Assembly (NCBI RefSeq): GCF_004193775.1
Contig: NC_041002.1
Location: forward strand, 41,207,038-41,271,037
From: Glycine soja
Taxonomy: Eukaryota > Streptophyta > Magnoliopsida > Fabales > Fabaceae
Direction: 5' to 3'
DNA: 64,000 nucleotides
This document shows, piece by piece, positions 10,891-20,784 of the stretch. The notes under the pieces were generated by a model that was not told where the DNA came from, did no database searches, and saw nothing but the letters and a program-made list of their open reading frames with translations. How positions within the stretch are numbered: position 1 is the stretch's first letter; every line of letters begins with the position of its first letter. The position numbers and the translations under genes were made by a program.

Positions 10891-10897
10891 GCGGTAT
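10884..10897 (+). promoter_or_regulatory. Polypurine tract before 3' LTR
   Basis: A G-rich purine run (ggggaggcgg) directly before the 3' LTR start at 10898, the expected site for plus-strand priming. It is imperfect, with pyrimidines near the LTR. Confidence 0.5.
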
Positions 10898-11314
10898 TGT
10901 TAGCACCACCCAGTCACCTCCGCCAAGGGCCACCGCGAGCTCCAACCAGTCATTGTCTTCTCCACCAAGGGCCACCGCAAGACCCACACGCGTCAGCAAG
11001 CCTCCATTGTACCTGCACGATTACGATAGGAGCACATGAAGAAGCTTTAAGTTGTAGTAATAATAGCACATGCATGATAACAATTAGTCACGTGCCAAAT
11101 AATGATAACAGAATTAGTTAGGCAGTTACAGTATCTTCAATATAAATACTATGCACGTTGTAAAAAGTGGTTAACGAGAAATTCTGCAGTTCACTAAGGA
11201 GTTTTCCCCTTACTCGAAATAGGGCGTGTATCTTCCCCTTTTCTTGTCCACATTCGTCTTCTTCCTTACGGTTCATTCTTCTCCTCCCTCCCCTCCGCCG
11301 CGAACCTCCTAACA
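10898..11314 (+). repeat. 3' LTR of the Reina-like element
   Basis: 417 bp, same ends as the 5' LTR. About 8 substitutions separate the two, including changes near 10950-10953, 11010, 11112, 11221 and 11270. No length difference. Confidence 0.95.
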
Positions 11315-11319
11315 GTTGG
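11315..11319. repeat. Target-site duplication GTTGG (right)
   Basis: Second copy of GTTGG after the 3' LTR. After it the copia relic resumes. Confidence 0.95.
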
Positions 11320-11846
11320 GCATTGTGCTTTCCAATGACCCTTCTATTTGCAATAGCAACATTCACCATAATTCCAATAGGAATGATTCTTCCCATTCAA
11401 TTGATCACTAATATATTGAAAAGAATCATCCTTTTCACCAGCCATTGCAACAATCACAATTAGAAAATAGTAAAGAGAATACCCTAGGTGCAGAGCTTCA
11501 AATAGGGTCAACAAATGGGCAATCCAAACAACTACTGCTACCTCAACTATTTCAAATGCTCACAAATTAGAACAAGAAGGCGAAAAGGCCCCCAAAACAT
11601 GAAAATCCCCAAAAAACAGAGTTGCTGTTGCAAATCACATTTCTCCCTCTCCAAACCTACCGAACAAAACAAAGGATCACATCTTTCGAACCTCATGTCC
11701 AAGCATTGAATCTGATTCAACAATTAACAAATCTGAAGTTGCAAATCCAAATCCAAATCTTGTAGTTTGTTGGAGTAAGGCTGGGTGAATTGCACTATAA
11801 ATGGTTCATAGTTGGATCTACGAAAGTTGTGGTTTGAATCAAACTT
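11320..11846 (-). pseudogene. copia gag remnant with zinc knuckle, copy 1
   Basis: Read from 11846 leftwards on the - strand: an untranslated leader, the start of a short gag (MAGEKDDSF region) and then directly a CCHC knuckle of the form CSYCK..AHWKAQC. Most of gag between the N-terminus and the knuckle is missing relative to normal copia gag, so the relic was already internally deleted before duplication. The 64-codon plus-strand frame here is a shadow. Confidence 0.65.
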
Positions 11847-11859
11847 GCTCTAGATACCA
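11847..11859 (-). promoter_or_regulatory. Primer-binding site of copia relic
   Basis: The - strand reads TGGTATCTAGAGC, close to the initiator-Met PBS TGGTATCAGAGC, immediately next to the LTR end at 11860. Confidence 0.75.
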
Positions 11860-12412
11860 TGTTAACAATGCAAATACTAACAAAGAAGAAGAAGTAAAGG
11901 AAAAGAGTGCAAAAGGGAGATGAAGAGGTTCATCTCTATTCAATGAAATTCTAAGTCTGAATGTACAATAGAGACAAAAATGAAAATACAAAGGCAACAA
12001 GTAATAAGACTAAACTACTCTTACAAACAAGTATTGTATAAAGTACTACCTTGAGTTCAATACACATCAAGTGAGGGATTAGACATGTGTAGGATGGAAG
12101 ATGTAGCACTGTAATGAGGCTTTTCATAGTGAGGTCAGCCGAATGAAGTATCTAACTTTGGAGCAATGCTATATACGTACAGTACGAAAAATATGAACAC
12201 GAAATGCACGAATCAGTTAATAAACCATCATTTTTAGCAATTGCGGTTTGGTTTGACGAAAAATATGAAACTAAAGGCATTATAATTTGTAGCCACGTAT
12301 ATTCGTGGGATTTCATAGAATGAAATTTTCATAAGATTTAGCATTTTTCTTATTTGTACATTTTAAATCTGTGTGGTGCAAGATTCATTAAAACCATACA
12401 TTTTATTATTTA
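11860..12412 (-). repeat. copia 5' LTR remnant and flank, copy 1
   Basis: On the - strand the LTR ends ...TTAACA at 11860. The LTR runs rightwards to somewhere near 12130. I could not fix its outer end, because homology with copy 2 continues to 12412, past the probable LTR boundary. Confidence 0.5.
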
Positions 12413-13615
12413 ATAGTGGACAATATTCTTTTAACATAATAATTCTTTTTACTTATAAAAAATTCATTAAAATATCAATAATTTATATTTATATTATACA
12501 TCAAAATATAGGATGAATAAAACGCATGCTCGTTTAGACCTAAAAATTTAAAATATTATGTCTGATAATTTTTACGATTTGTTCGGTAGAATAGAAAGAA
12601 AGCAAATTGAAATAAAAATTTTGAATTAAAATAAAATATGTGATTATTTTACTATTTATTTATTTATTTCTTTTTTACTCTTATTCTCTATAAAGAAAGA
12701 TACCCTTTGAGATAATGATCAAGATCCTTTGTGTATGTATGAAAGAGATATTAATAAAAAATGAATAAAAATAGGTTTTTGTGTTAATATTTATTTAATT
12801 TTTTCTTAGTGAATTTTATTTCTAATTTTACATATAAAATTAATAATAAATATTTGGTTAAACTTATTATTTATTAAATAATTATTTGTTTGACAATAGG
12901 TATTTAAATAATTGTGTAAAAGAAAGTTTCTAACTGCTCCTTTAATATATTCTTAGATCCGTTCTTGGAAACATCCATCGTGAAAAAACAAAGCAAAATT
13001 TTTTAAGGAACCTGATGCGTAGTAATTTGTCTTGTGATTGGAAATTACAGACGGGGCAAACACGCCAAAAATTCTTTAGCGCCACACCCACACACACTCA
13101 AAGCTAATTTGAAATCCAACAGAAGCTGCTTACTTCTGAAAGGAACGGGAAAGACAATTGCAGTTTCTGCCAAATGTTAATTCCATCTTTCAATGATAAA
13201 ACAGCATAAAGAGGTTAGCAATTAAGTCCAAAATTACACTGAAAAGAAATTTTTACTGTTCTTTATATTTTTATACTTTAAACATGGAATTGTTATATTT
13301 TATTATTTTTTTATCTTAATCCTTCTATCTATCATGAATAAGAGATATGACTAATTCAAAGTAGTTTGATTGAGAGGTAAGTAAAGTTTGACTAATAATT
13401 ATTTTTACCCAGGATCCAACATATATACTCAAGATATGTACTACTCTAATGATTTAACCCTAATTTCAATACATTAATCATTTAGGATCTGGCTTCTCTA
13501 TTGTTCCTTCTTGTGTTATCCTTGTGCTGTCCCTTTAAAATTTTACCGTTTTAATGATTTTTAAAATTAAATGTTATCATTAAATATTAATATAGCTGTC
13601 ACTTATGGCTTATCA
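12413..13615. other. AT-rich intergenic
   Basis: No coding frame of note. Around 13035-13190 there is weak similarity to the sequence upstream of RLP gene 2 (39770-39960), both with 'aaattctt' and 'tcaagctaa/tcaaagctaa' in the same order. This may be a leftover RLP promoter. Nothing else recognised. Confidence 0.3.
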
Positions 13616-15397
13616 CTTGGATAAATTTATTCTATTATTCTTATAATTGGCCTAAATATAGGAAGTCTTACATCATTTATCTCAAATTTCGAAATACAAT
13701 TAATAAAATTAAATCATTCATAAATTTTTTCTTTTTTAGTTGCTATTTTTATTTCTGTCTTAATTTTATTTATATTTTCTTATGTTAATATAATACTTTA
13801 TTTCTATCTAAAATAAAAATATAGTATTAACATTCAAATCATTAATTATATTAATCAAATATTATTATAATTTAGTTTCTTTTGAGTGCATTTAATTATT
13901 ATATAATTACCAAACTTTAGGTAAAAATAAGTTATCATTATAAAATTTTTTTTTTTTACAAATTAATTTTTTTTTAAATTTGCAGATCCAACTAACCCAA
14001 GTCGACCAATTTATTTATGATTAGGTTAATTTAGGTCGGATTTATAAAAAATAATTAGACAAACACGACCCGGTCCAATTCATTAAACTTTGGTCAATTT
14101 AGGTAATAAATATAGATAAATTCAAGCATCCTAATCCAACCTGAACACATTTATAACAACCATTGAATCCCTTCACATAACGATGTCAGAATTGGCCGGA
14201 AAGAATAGACCATTTGTAAGAGGAACATTTGAGACACCGTAGGTTGAGAAAGAAACTTGATGGAATATTAAAATACACTAGAATGGCTACAAAGAATAGA
14301 ATATTCATATCTCAAATGTTGATCCATTGTTTTGGAGTGGACTGAACCTGCAGTCAAGAAGGAAAAATATTTAGTGTTTACATTAAATCATTAGCCAAAT
14401 TGTCTCACTCACATAAGAGAAAATAACCAACTAGGAAATAAATAATTTATAGAGATTAAGATAATCAGATCTCTAAATTTATCAGATACTCTTTATTTCT
14501 ATGTAAACATCAAAACCTTTATTTATCTTCTATTGAGCACACTGTATATATGAGAAGTGTTAGATTTCTGATAATAGACATTGCTAGAACTTTAATACTA
14601 CAACCAATGAGGTGTATTACTGCATGTTTCTTTTTATTAATTTAATAATTTTCTTCCTGTAATCCTGCTTTAGCCAAACACTGGAGCATCTGGTTACTCT
14701 CTGTTTTTTTTCAGCAATTGCTTGTTTTACTATTCTAATATTTCAACACTGGAGTATCTTGTTTGTTTCAGCAATTAAGTACAACATATGCCTCTGAAAT
14801 AAAAATCCTGCAAAATATTGAGAAAAATTCACACATGTGCATTATCATTATTCTGTACAAAACTAATGCAAACTACAGCCTCTCTTTTCTAATATGTTGC
14901 GAAAATCATGTAACCATTCAATGAACATTTCATTCAAATTTCCACCAACTTTTTGGTTCTTTCTAATTCTATCCCTCATAAGAAAGGCGAATCATTCAAA
15001 AGTCTCTAAACCTGCTGGCTTTCCATTCGTTAGCCAAAAGAAAATGAGCCTTACTAATTATATGTTGTGAGTTTTTTTCTATCCCATTCCCTGGGCAAGA
15101 CTATAAATTGGAAGTCTCTAATCTGACAAAAGCATTCAATTTCTAGGAAAAAACAGTGCATGCTCATTAGCTTGGTTGTCTATTCATAGCAACCGCTCAA
15201 TTTTTTGGACGTGTGGAATGCTCTTGGAAAGAAAGTGATTTTGTAGTGTTGAACAACTTCTAAAATGGTTTCATGGAAAAGCATAGGAATACAGTTTTCT
15301 AAGCTACCTTTGTAACTTTTGTTAAAAGTTAAAGTGCAAAGAGTATCAATCAACCTTAGTAATTGTAATTGTGTACAATTGTGTTTTACTATCTTTT
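13616..15397 (+). repeat. Direct duplication, copy A
   Basis: About 1.78 kb that matches 17871-19445 in the same orientation. It starts at CTTGG (13616) and ends at CTTTT (15393-15397), exactly where the copia element begins. Copy A has roughly 225 bp (about 14535-14770) absent from copy B. No gene was recognised inside; the small open frames are not conserved between copies. Confidence 0.85.
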
Positions 15398-15893
15398 TGT
15401 TGGATAATCAATGCTCTCTCAAATAAAATTATTCACCCTCACAAAAGATTATGAGAACACAACAAAGATTACACCATAAGAAAAATAATAACAAAAATGA
15501 TTACAAAATTGTAAGCCACCTCAAATAGTGTATCACTCTACAAACCCGAGTACTCTACTCAATGGTTACAAGAAATGATAACACTCTCACACAAGAACAC
15601 TTTCTCTCAACAAAGTGACTTTGTTTTATAATCTTTCTTCTCACACTCTCTCTCCTCATGTGTTGTGTTTCTCCACCAATTCTCTTCTTTATTTATAGTA
15701 AAGATTGCCACCAACTATAATAAATAAACTCTCTTGGAAGTTGAAACAAAAATAACTTTCAATGCATCCATTCAACTAAGGTTCATCTAGTAAAATACAA
15801 TCTTCCACTTTGCATTTAAGTCACCTAAACCTTAGTGATAAAAATTCAATTCCCAATGTGCATGCACCTTATCTTTTGGCTTGAAACTCTACA
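15398..15893 (-). repeat. Left LTR (3' LTR) of deleted copia
   Basis: 496 bp. On the + strand it starts TGTTGGATAATCAATG and ends CTCTACA. Relative to the right LTR it lacks about 73 bp, corresponding to the 'gtggttcgacacctcttgtc' region at 17400-17460. Confidence 0.85.
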
Positions 15894-15906
15894 ATTCTCC
15901 CTCTCA
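15894..15906 (-). promoter_or_regulatory. Polypurine tract of deleted copia
   Basis: The - strand reads GAGAGGGAGAAT directly before the 3' LTR, the expected plus-strand primer. Confidence 0.7.
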
Positions 15907-16160
15907 AGCCAAAAGAAAAATATCATTCAATTAATTTGAGAGTGAACAAACTCCCCCTCCAACAGAAGTATCTTCCAATACTTCCACAACATTAAAAAAC
16001 TTCACTTTCTTCTTCACTATGATATCATGGTTCCTCTTCAAGACTTGAAAATCCAAATAGCAAAGGTCACCTTTATTTTTTTGTCCTCACAACACCAAAT
16101 GTCTCCCCTTGTACACTTTGCATCTGCACATTGAACAAACAAATTTGTACCCTTGTGATG

Positions 16161-16390
16161 TCATCTCCCCATAAAAATCATATTGAGAACAGAAGAAGGT
16201 ACAAACTTTACATTTGAGAAAGTTCGAATAGCACCATCATGGAGCTTCATCCTCATGCTCCCTATGCCTTCAACCTTCATTTTTTTATCATTCCCTAACT
16301 TGAAATGGTCGAATTCTCCATCAGTTTTCAAAGTATCAAACATCTCTTGATCTCTGCAAATGTGCTTTGAGGCAGCAGAATTCATCACCT
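16161..16390 (-). pseudogene. copia protease remnant
   Basis: The minus-strand frame reads MNSAASKHIC, a decayed protease active-site region (the expected Asp-Ser-Gly is changed to Asn-Ser-Ala), followed by sequence up to FVPSSVLNMI, typical of the copia protease C-terminal part. The coding sequence stops soon after. The protease is inactive by loss of the catalytic Asp. Confidence 0.75.
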
Positions 16391-16582
16391 ATTTTGTTTT
16401 AGCAACCTCGTCATTTGTTGTCAAAAACACATCATCTTCATCTTCCACACTTTTTACTACATTAGCTTGGGAGTTGGTGCCATCTTTGTTCATATTTCTT
16501 AATTTCTTCAAGTCCTCCTTCATTTGTTTGCACCTCACTTGCACATGACCATTTTCACCGCAATAGTAACATTGTATGTTAC

Positions 16583-17215
16583 TTATATCTTATTACGGAC
16601 ACGATTGCAATTTTGATATTCCTCTTGACCCATCATGTCTCCTTGAATGATCCCCCCCCCCCGCTCAGACTCCACCACATCTATTGCATTGTGTTCATCA
16701 TCAACATTTTCAATTCTCATCATTCTCTCATTTTCTCTAAGTGTGGCAATCACCTCATCCAAATTCAAAGTTGATCTTCCCAAAAGAAACGTTTGAATCA
16801 AAGATTTGAAGGACCTTGGTAGTGAGGTCAAAAACAAAAACGCTTGCTCCTCATCAGAGTGTTTATCATTTGAATTCAACAATTGACTTACTAATTGATT
16901 GAACTTGTTGATGTGGTCATGGAGATCTCCTCCATCTCCATTTTGAGTTGATACAACTTCATCTTCAAATAGAGGCGATTGGTTAGTGACTTTGATGCAT
17001 AGATATTCTCGAGCTTCTCCCACAAGGCTTTTGGTGTTGTCTCCTTCAACACATGTTTTATCTCGGGAGCAAGGGCTACCGAATCGTGCTCACAACCCTC
17101 CTTTGGATCTTAGTCCACTCGATTTCATTTATAGAAGTTGACCTTTCATCTTCTAACACCTGATTAAGACCTTGCTGCACCAAAAGGTCTCGAATAGTAC
17201 TCTGCCAAATCATAA
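16583..17215 (-). pseudogene. copia gag (UBN2-type) remnant, frameshifted
   Basis: A minus-strand frame of 146 residues holds the gag core with HINKFNQLVSQL, LTSLPRSFKSLIQTFL and ENERMMR. Upstream pieces lie in other frames (a start near 17210 with IRDLLVQQGL, then APEIKHVLKET and ALWEKLENIYA), so at least two frameshifts have occurred. A run of ten C residues interrupts the C-terminal side near 16650. The CCHC region before the protease is degraded, with only short pieces left near 16550. Confidence 0.75.
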
Positions 17216-17257
17216 AATTTGTTTATTCAAACAACGGTATCTCGAACCTTTGTGTTA

Positions 17258-17298
17258 ACTCTGATACCACTGTTGGAAAATTAACGCTCTGATACCAC
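17258..17298 (-). repeat. Duplicated primer-binding site / LTR end
   Basis: The - strand PBS (TGGTATCAGAG) and the adjoining LTR end (CCAACA) occur twice, 28 bp apart: PBS at 17286-17297 abutting the LTR at 17299, and again at 17258-17269 abutting a TGTTGG stub at 17271. Confidence 0.8.
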
Positions 17299-17870
17299 TG
17301 TTGGGTAATCAATGATCTCACAAAGAAAATTACCCACACCCACAAAGGATCGTGAGAACACAACTAATATTACACCATAGGAAAAATAATAACAAACACA
17401 AGAATTTAACGTGGTTCGACACCTCTTGTCTACATCCATGGAACCGACTCAAAAAATATTTTACTATCACAAAAATGATTACAAGATTGTAACTCACCCC
17501 AAATAGTGAATCACTCTATAAACCCTAGTATCTCACTCAATGATTACATGAAATGATAACACTCTCACACAAAGACACTTTTCTCTCCACAAAGTGATTT
17601 TGTTTCACAATCTCTCTTCTCACACACTCTCTTCATGTGTTGTATTTCTCCACTAATTTTCTTCTCTATTTATAGTGAAGATTGTCACCAACTATAATAA
17701 ATAAACTCTATTGAAAGTTGAAACAAAAACAACTTCCAATGCATCCATTCAACTAAGGTTCATATAGTAAAATGCAATCTTTCACTTTGCATTTAAGCCA
17801 CCTAAACCTTAGTGATAAAAATTCAATTCCCAATGTGCATGCACTTTATCTTTTAGCTTGAAACTGTGCA
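17299..17870 (-). repeat. Right LTR (5' LTR) of deleted copia
   Basis: 572 bp. On the + strand it starts TGTTGGGTAATCAATG and ends AAACTGTGCA. It retains the region missing from the left LTR. Confidence 0.85.
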
Positions 17871-19445
17871 CTTGGATAGGTTTATTCTATTATTCTTATA
17901 ATTGGCCTAAATGTTAGGAAGTCTTACATCACTTATCTCAATTTTCGAGATACAATTAATAAAGTTAAACCATTCATAAATTTTTTTCTTTTTTTAGTTG
18001 GTATTTTTATCTCGGTCTTAATTTTGTTTATATTTTTTTATGTTAATACAATACTTTATTTCTATCTAAAATAAAAATATCGTATTAGCATTAAAATCAT
18101 TAATTCTATTAATCAAATATTATCATAATTTAGTTTCTTTTGAGTGCATTGAGTCATTATATACTTACAAAGCTTTAGACAAAAATAAATTGTTATAAAA
18201 AATTATTTTTTACAAATTAAAAATATTTTTTAAATTTGCAGATCTGACTAACCTAAGCCAACCAACTCGTTTATGATCAGGTTGGTTTAGGTTGGATTTA
18301 TAAAAAATAATTGCACAGACTCAACCCAGTCCAATCCATTAAACTTTGGTCAATTTAGGTAATAAATATAGATAAATTCAACCCATCCTAACCCAACCTG
18401 TGAACACGTTTATAACAACCATTGAATCCCTTTACATGATGTTCAGAATTGGCCAGAAAGAATAGACCATTTGTAAGAGGAACATTGGAGACAACGTAGG
18501 CTGAGAAAGAAACTTGATGGAATATTAAAATACACTAGAATGACTACTAAGAATAGAATATTCATATCTCAAATGTTGATCCATTGTTTTGTAGTGGACT
18601 GAACCTGCAGTCAAGAAGGAAAAATATTTAGTGTTTACATTAAATCATTAGCCAAATTGTCTCACTCACCTATGAGAAAATAACCAGCTAGAAAATAAAT
18701 AATTTATAGAGATTAAGGTAATCAGATCTTCTCTAAATTTGTCAGATACTCTGTATTTATATGTAAACATCAAAACCTTTATTTATCTTCTATTGAGCAC
18801 ACTGTATTGTTTGTTTCAACAATTAAGTACAACATATGCCTTTGAAATAAAAATCCTGCAAAATATTGAGAAAAATTCACACATGTGCATTATCATTATT
18901 CTGTACAAAACTACTACAAACTACAGCCTCTCTTTTCTAATATGTTTCGAAAATCATGTAACTATTCAAAGAACATTTCATTCAAATTTCCACCAACTTT
19001 TTGGTTCTTTCTAATTCTACCCCTTGTTAGAAGGGCGAATCATTCAAAAGTCTCTAAACCTGCTGGCTTTCCATTCGTTAGTCAAAAGAAAATGAGCCTT
19101 ATTAATTATATGTTGTGAGTTTTTTTCTATCCCATTCCCTGGGCAAGACTATAAATTGTAAGTCTCTAATCTGACAAAAGCATTCAATTTCTAGGAAAAA
19201 ACGGTGCATGCTCATTAGCTTGGTTGTCTATTCATAGCAACTGCTCAATTTTTTGGACGTGTGGAATGCTCTTGGAAAGAAAGTGATTTTGTAGTGTTGA
19301 ACAACTTCTAAAATGGTTTCATGGAAAAGCATAGGAATACAGTTTTCTGAGCTACCTTTGTAATTTCTGTTAAAAGTTAAAGTGCAAAGAGTATCAATCA
19401 ACCTTAGCATTTGTAATTGTGCACAGTTGTGTCTTACTAACTTTT
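17871..19445 (+). repeat. Direct duplication, copy B
   Basis: Starts at CTTGG (17871-17875) immediately after the copia LTR and ends at CTTTT (19441-19445). It matches copy A without the ~225-bp extra block. Several short frames occur in both copies, but stops and indels differ between them, so they are not supported as genes. Confidence 0.85.
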
Positions 19446-19739
19446 ACATACATTAAAACCAATCATCTGCTGCACGATTCTTGAAGGATAACCCTTAAAA
19501 AATGACAGTGAGAACCAAATTAAGGACAAAAGCTCAAAAAGTTAAAAATGCTGAAGTCAAGTGGAAAACAGTGTTGAGGAAAAGGTATTTGCCATCATAA
19601 CGTAGTCATCTTTTTTTCTCTGGATAAATTTAAATGTTATTAAGTGCACAAATTTGTTTACAAAAATTAAAAGGTTAATAGTAAAAAGTACTAGCACAAT
19701 ATAATTGCACCAAAGTGTAACTTCGACGTTCTTGCGGAT
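19446..19739. other. Intergenic, nothing recognised
   Basis: About 300 bp of AT-rich sequence between the duplication and the RLP relic. The 76-codon minus-strand frame that crosses into the relic is a shadow. Confidence 0.4.
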
Positions 19740-19960
19740 ACCAAGTGTCAATGTCTGGGTCTCCTGGTGAAATCCAACGTTGAACAAGGACTCTTTAATA
19801 GAAGTGGTGAGTTTTTAATCTTATTTTTCTGAGAACTACAATTTTTTATTTCAGTTGTCTTGAAATTTAAACTTCTACTTGTAATTGCAGTTGTCACACA
19901 TACAAATCGTCTACAATGAAAATTGAGCTCATCTCACCACTTCGTGTAATAACTGTGAAC
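19740..19960 (+). pseudogene. 5' relic of a Ve1-like RLP gene
   Basis: This matches the 5' region of RLP gene 1 (about 20620-20820) in order: the 'ccaacgttgaac' leader, a GTGAGT-type donor at 19807, an intron with the same acceptor context (ttgcag before TTGTCAC), and an ATG at 19917 followed by codons for MKIELISPLR, comparable with MKMELVASLL. Homology ends about ten codons into the signal peptide at a stop. The body of the gene is gone, so this is the stump of a deleted RLP paralogue. Confidence 0.75.
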
Positions 19961-20476
19961 TGTTATGTTTTATTAACTTTTAGATACTTTAAAACCAATT
20001 CCACTTTTCCATTAAAAAAAAAAACAATTCCATTTAGTACATAATTCTTAAAACAATTTTAACAATTGTAATTCGGAAATGAAAATCTTAAAATAGGACA
20101 ATGACAGCCAAGTTAGAGACAAGCTCAAACAGATAATTAATATTCTCTTTGTTCCAAAATATATGGAATTTGAGATTTTTGAACAAATATTAAGAAATAA
20201 AATTAATTTGTTAAATTTTAAATAAAACATTAGGTAATTTTTTAATATACTCTTTAATTTTTTAATTAATGACTTATTTATTCTTTTTATATGCACGGCT
20301 GACACTAAGTATTTATTGAGGGTAGTCTTGGAAAAAGTATTTAATGTACAGTTAATTTTGTAAAATAATTTATATTTTAAAGTCCCATAACATAGTCATT
20401 AGTATTTTTCTCTGTTCCTGCTGATGCTGTGTGCCATTAGCAAAAGATTTGAAGGCTGTGCAGACTGCAGCATGCC
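19961..20476. other. AT-rich upstream region, possible degenerate MITE
   Basis: From about 20143 the sequence 'tctctttgttccaaaata' resembles Stowaway-type MITE ends (CTCCCTCCGTTCC). A matching inverted end near 20380 is too degraded to be sure. Otherwise nothing recognised. Confidence 0.25.
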
Positions 20477-20484
20477 TATAAATA
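20477..20484 (+). promoter_or_regulatory. TATA box of RLP gene 1
   Basis: TATAAATA about 308 bp before the start codon, in a non-repetitive region. This places transcription start near 20510 and a leader of roughly 270 nt before splicing. Confidence 0.65.
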
Positions 20485-20672
20485 GCCAACCGATTAGCAA
20501 TTGTAAGAGCACTTCCAAAGATCAAAACAAATGCTTTCCCATCCAACCATTCAGCCCCGCCGTGTCAAATAAAGCCTTCAACTTTCCAACTAAAACAAAA
20601 CCACCCCTCCAATTTGGATACATCTGCGTCTGCTGGTGAAAGCCAACGTTGAACGAAGAGTTTTCCATAGTT

Positions 20673-20759
20673 GTAAGTTTCTAATCTTTTGTTTCTGAGT
20701 ACTACCATTTTTAATTATTCCAGTTTTCCTACACTTTAAACTTCTACTTGAAATCGCAG
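20673..20759 (+). other. Probable 5'-UTR intron of RLP gene 1
   Basis: Donor GTAAGT at 20673 and acceptor ...aaatcgCAG at 20757-20759 would remove 87 nt from the leader. The relic at 19740-19960 keeps the same donor and acceptor positions, which supports a real intron. Confidence 0.55.
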
Positions 20760-20784
20760 TTGTCACCCATAATCATCATCTACA

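Larger units (their letters stand above)
6082..11314 (+). mobile_element. Reina-like Ty3/gypsy chromovirus, near-intact
   Basis: A 5,233-bp LTR retrotransposon with two 417-bp LTRs (TG...CA ends), one long gag-pol frame, a purine-rich tract before the 3' LTR, and a 5-bp GTTGG target duplication. Short LTRs, ~5-kb size, a single gag-pol frame and a C-terminal chromodomain fit the Reina clade of chromoviruses; the clade call is inference. The LTRs differ at about 8 of 417 positions by eye, suggesting an insertion younger than a million or so years at usual plant rates. It interrupts the composite repeat. Confidence 0.93.
4741..12412 (-). repeat. Composite repeat copy 1 (interrupted by a Ty3 element)
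   Basis: Outside 6077-11319 this matches 31168-33614 almost base for base in the same orientation. The unit consists, read on the - strand, of a copia LTR and gutted gag/protease, then a hairpin, then an LTR fragment beginning TGTAACATCCC. Left breakpoints (4741 and 31168) and right breakpoints (about 12412 and 33614) agree, so the composite was copied as one piece rather than assembled twice. Confidence 0.85.
15398..17870 (-). mobile_element. Internally deleted copia element at the duplication junction
   Basis: Two related LTRs (15398-15893 and 17299-17870) flank a minus-strand gag and protease remnant, with no integrase, RT or RNase H. The - strand order is 5' LTR (right), tRNA-Met-type PBS, gag, protease, polypurine tract, 3' LTR (left). 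The flanking pentamers differ (CTTTT left, CTTGG right), so it has no ordinary target duplication. The LTRs are also unequal in length. Confidence 0.85.

Noticed and set aside
11515..11709. 64-codon plus frame, also at 32724-32918
   Set aside because: Antisense to the copia gag leader; its repetition reflects the composite duplication.
4741..12412. Composite repeat as a Helitron
   Set aside because: No convincing TC start, CTRR end or 3' hairpin at the shared breakpoints.
18739..19118. Overlapping plus frames in duplication copy B
   Set aside because: Not conserved as open frames in copy A.
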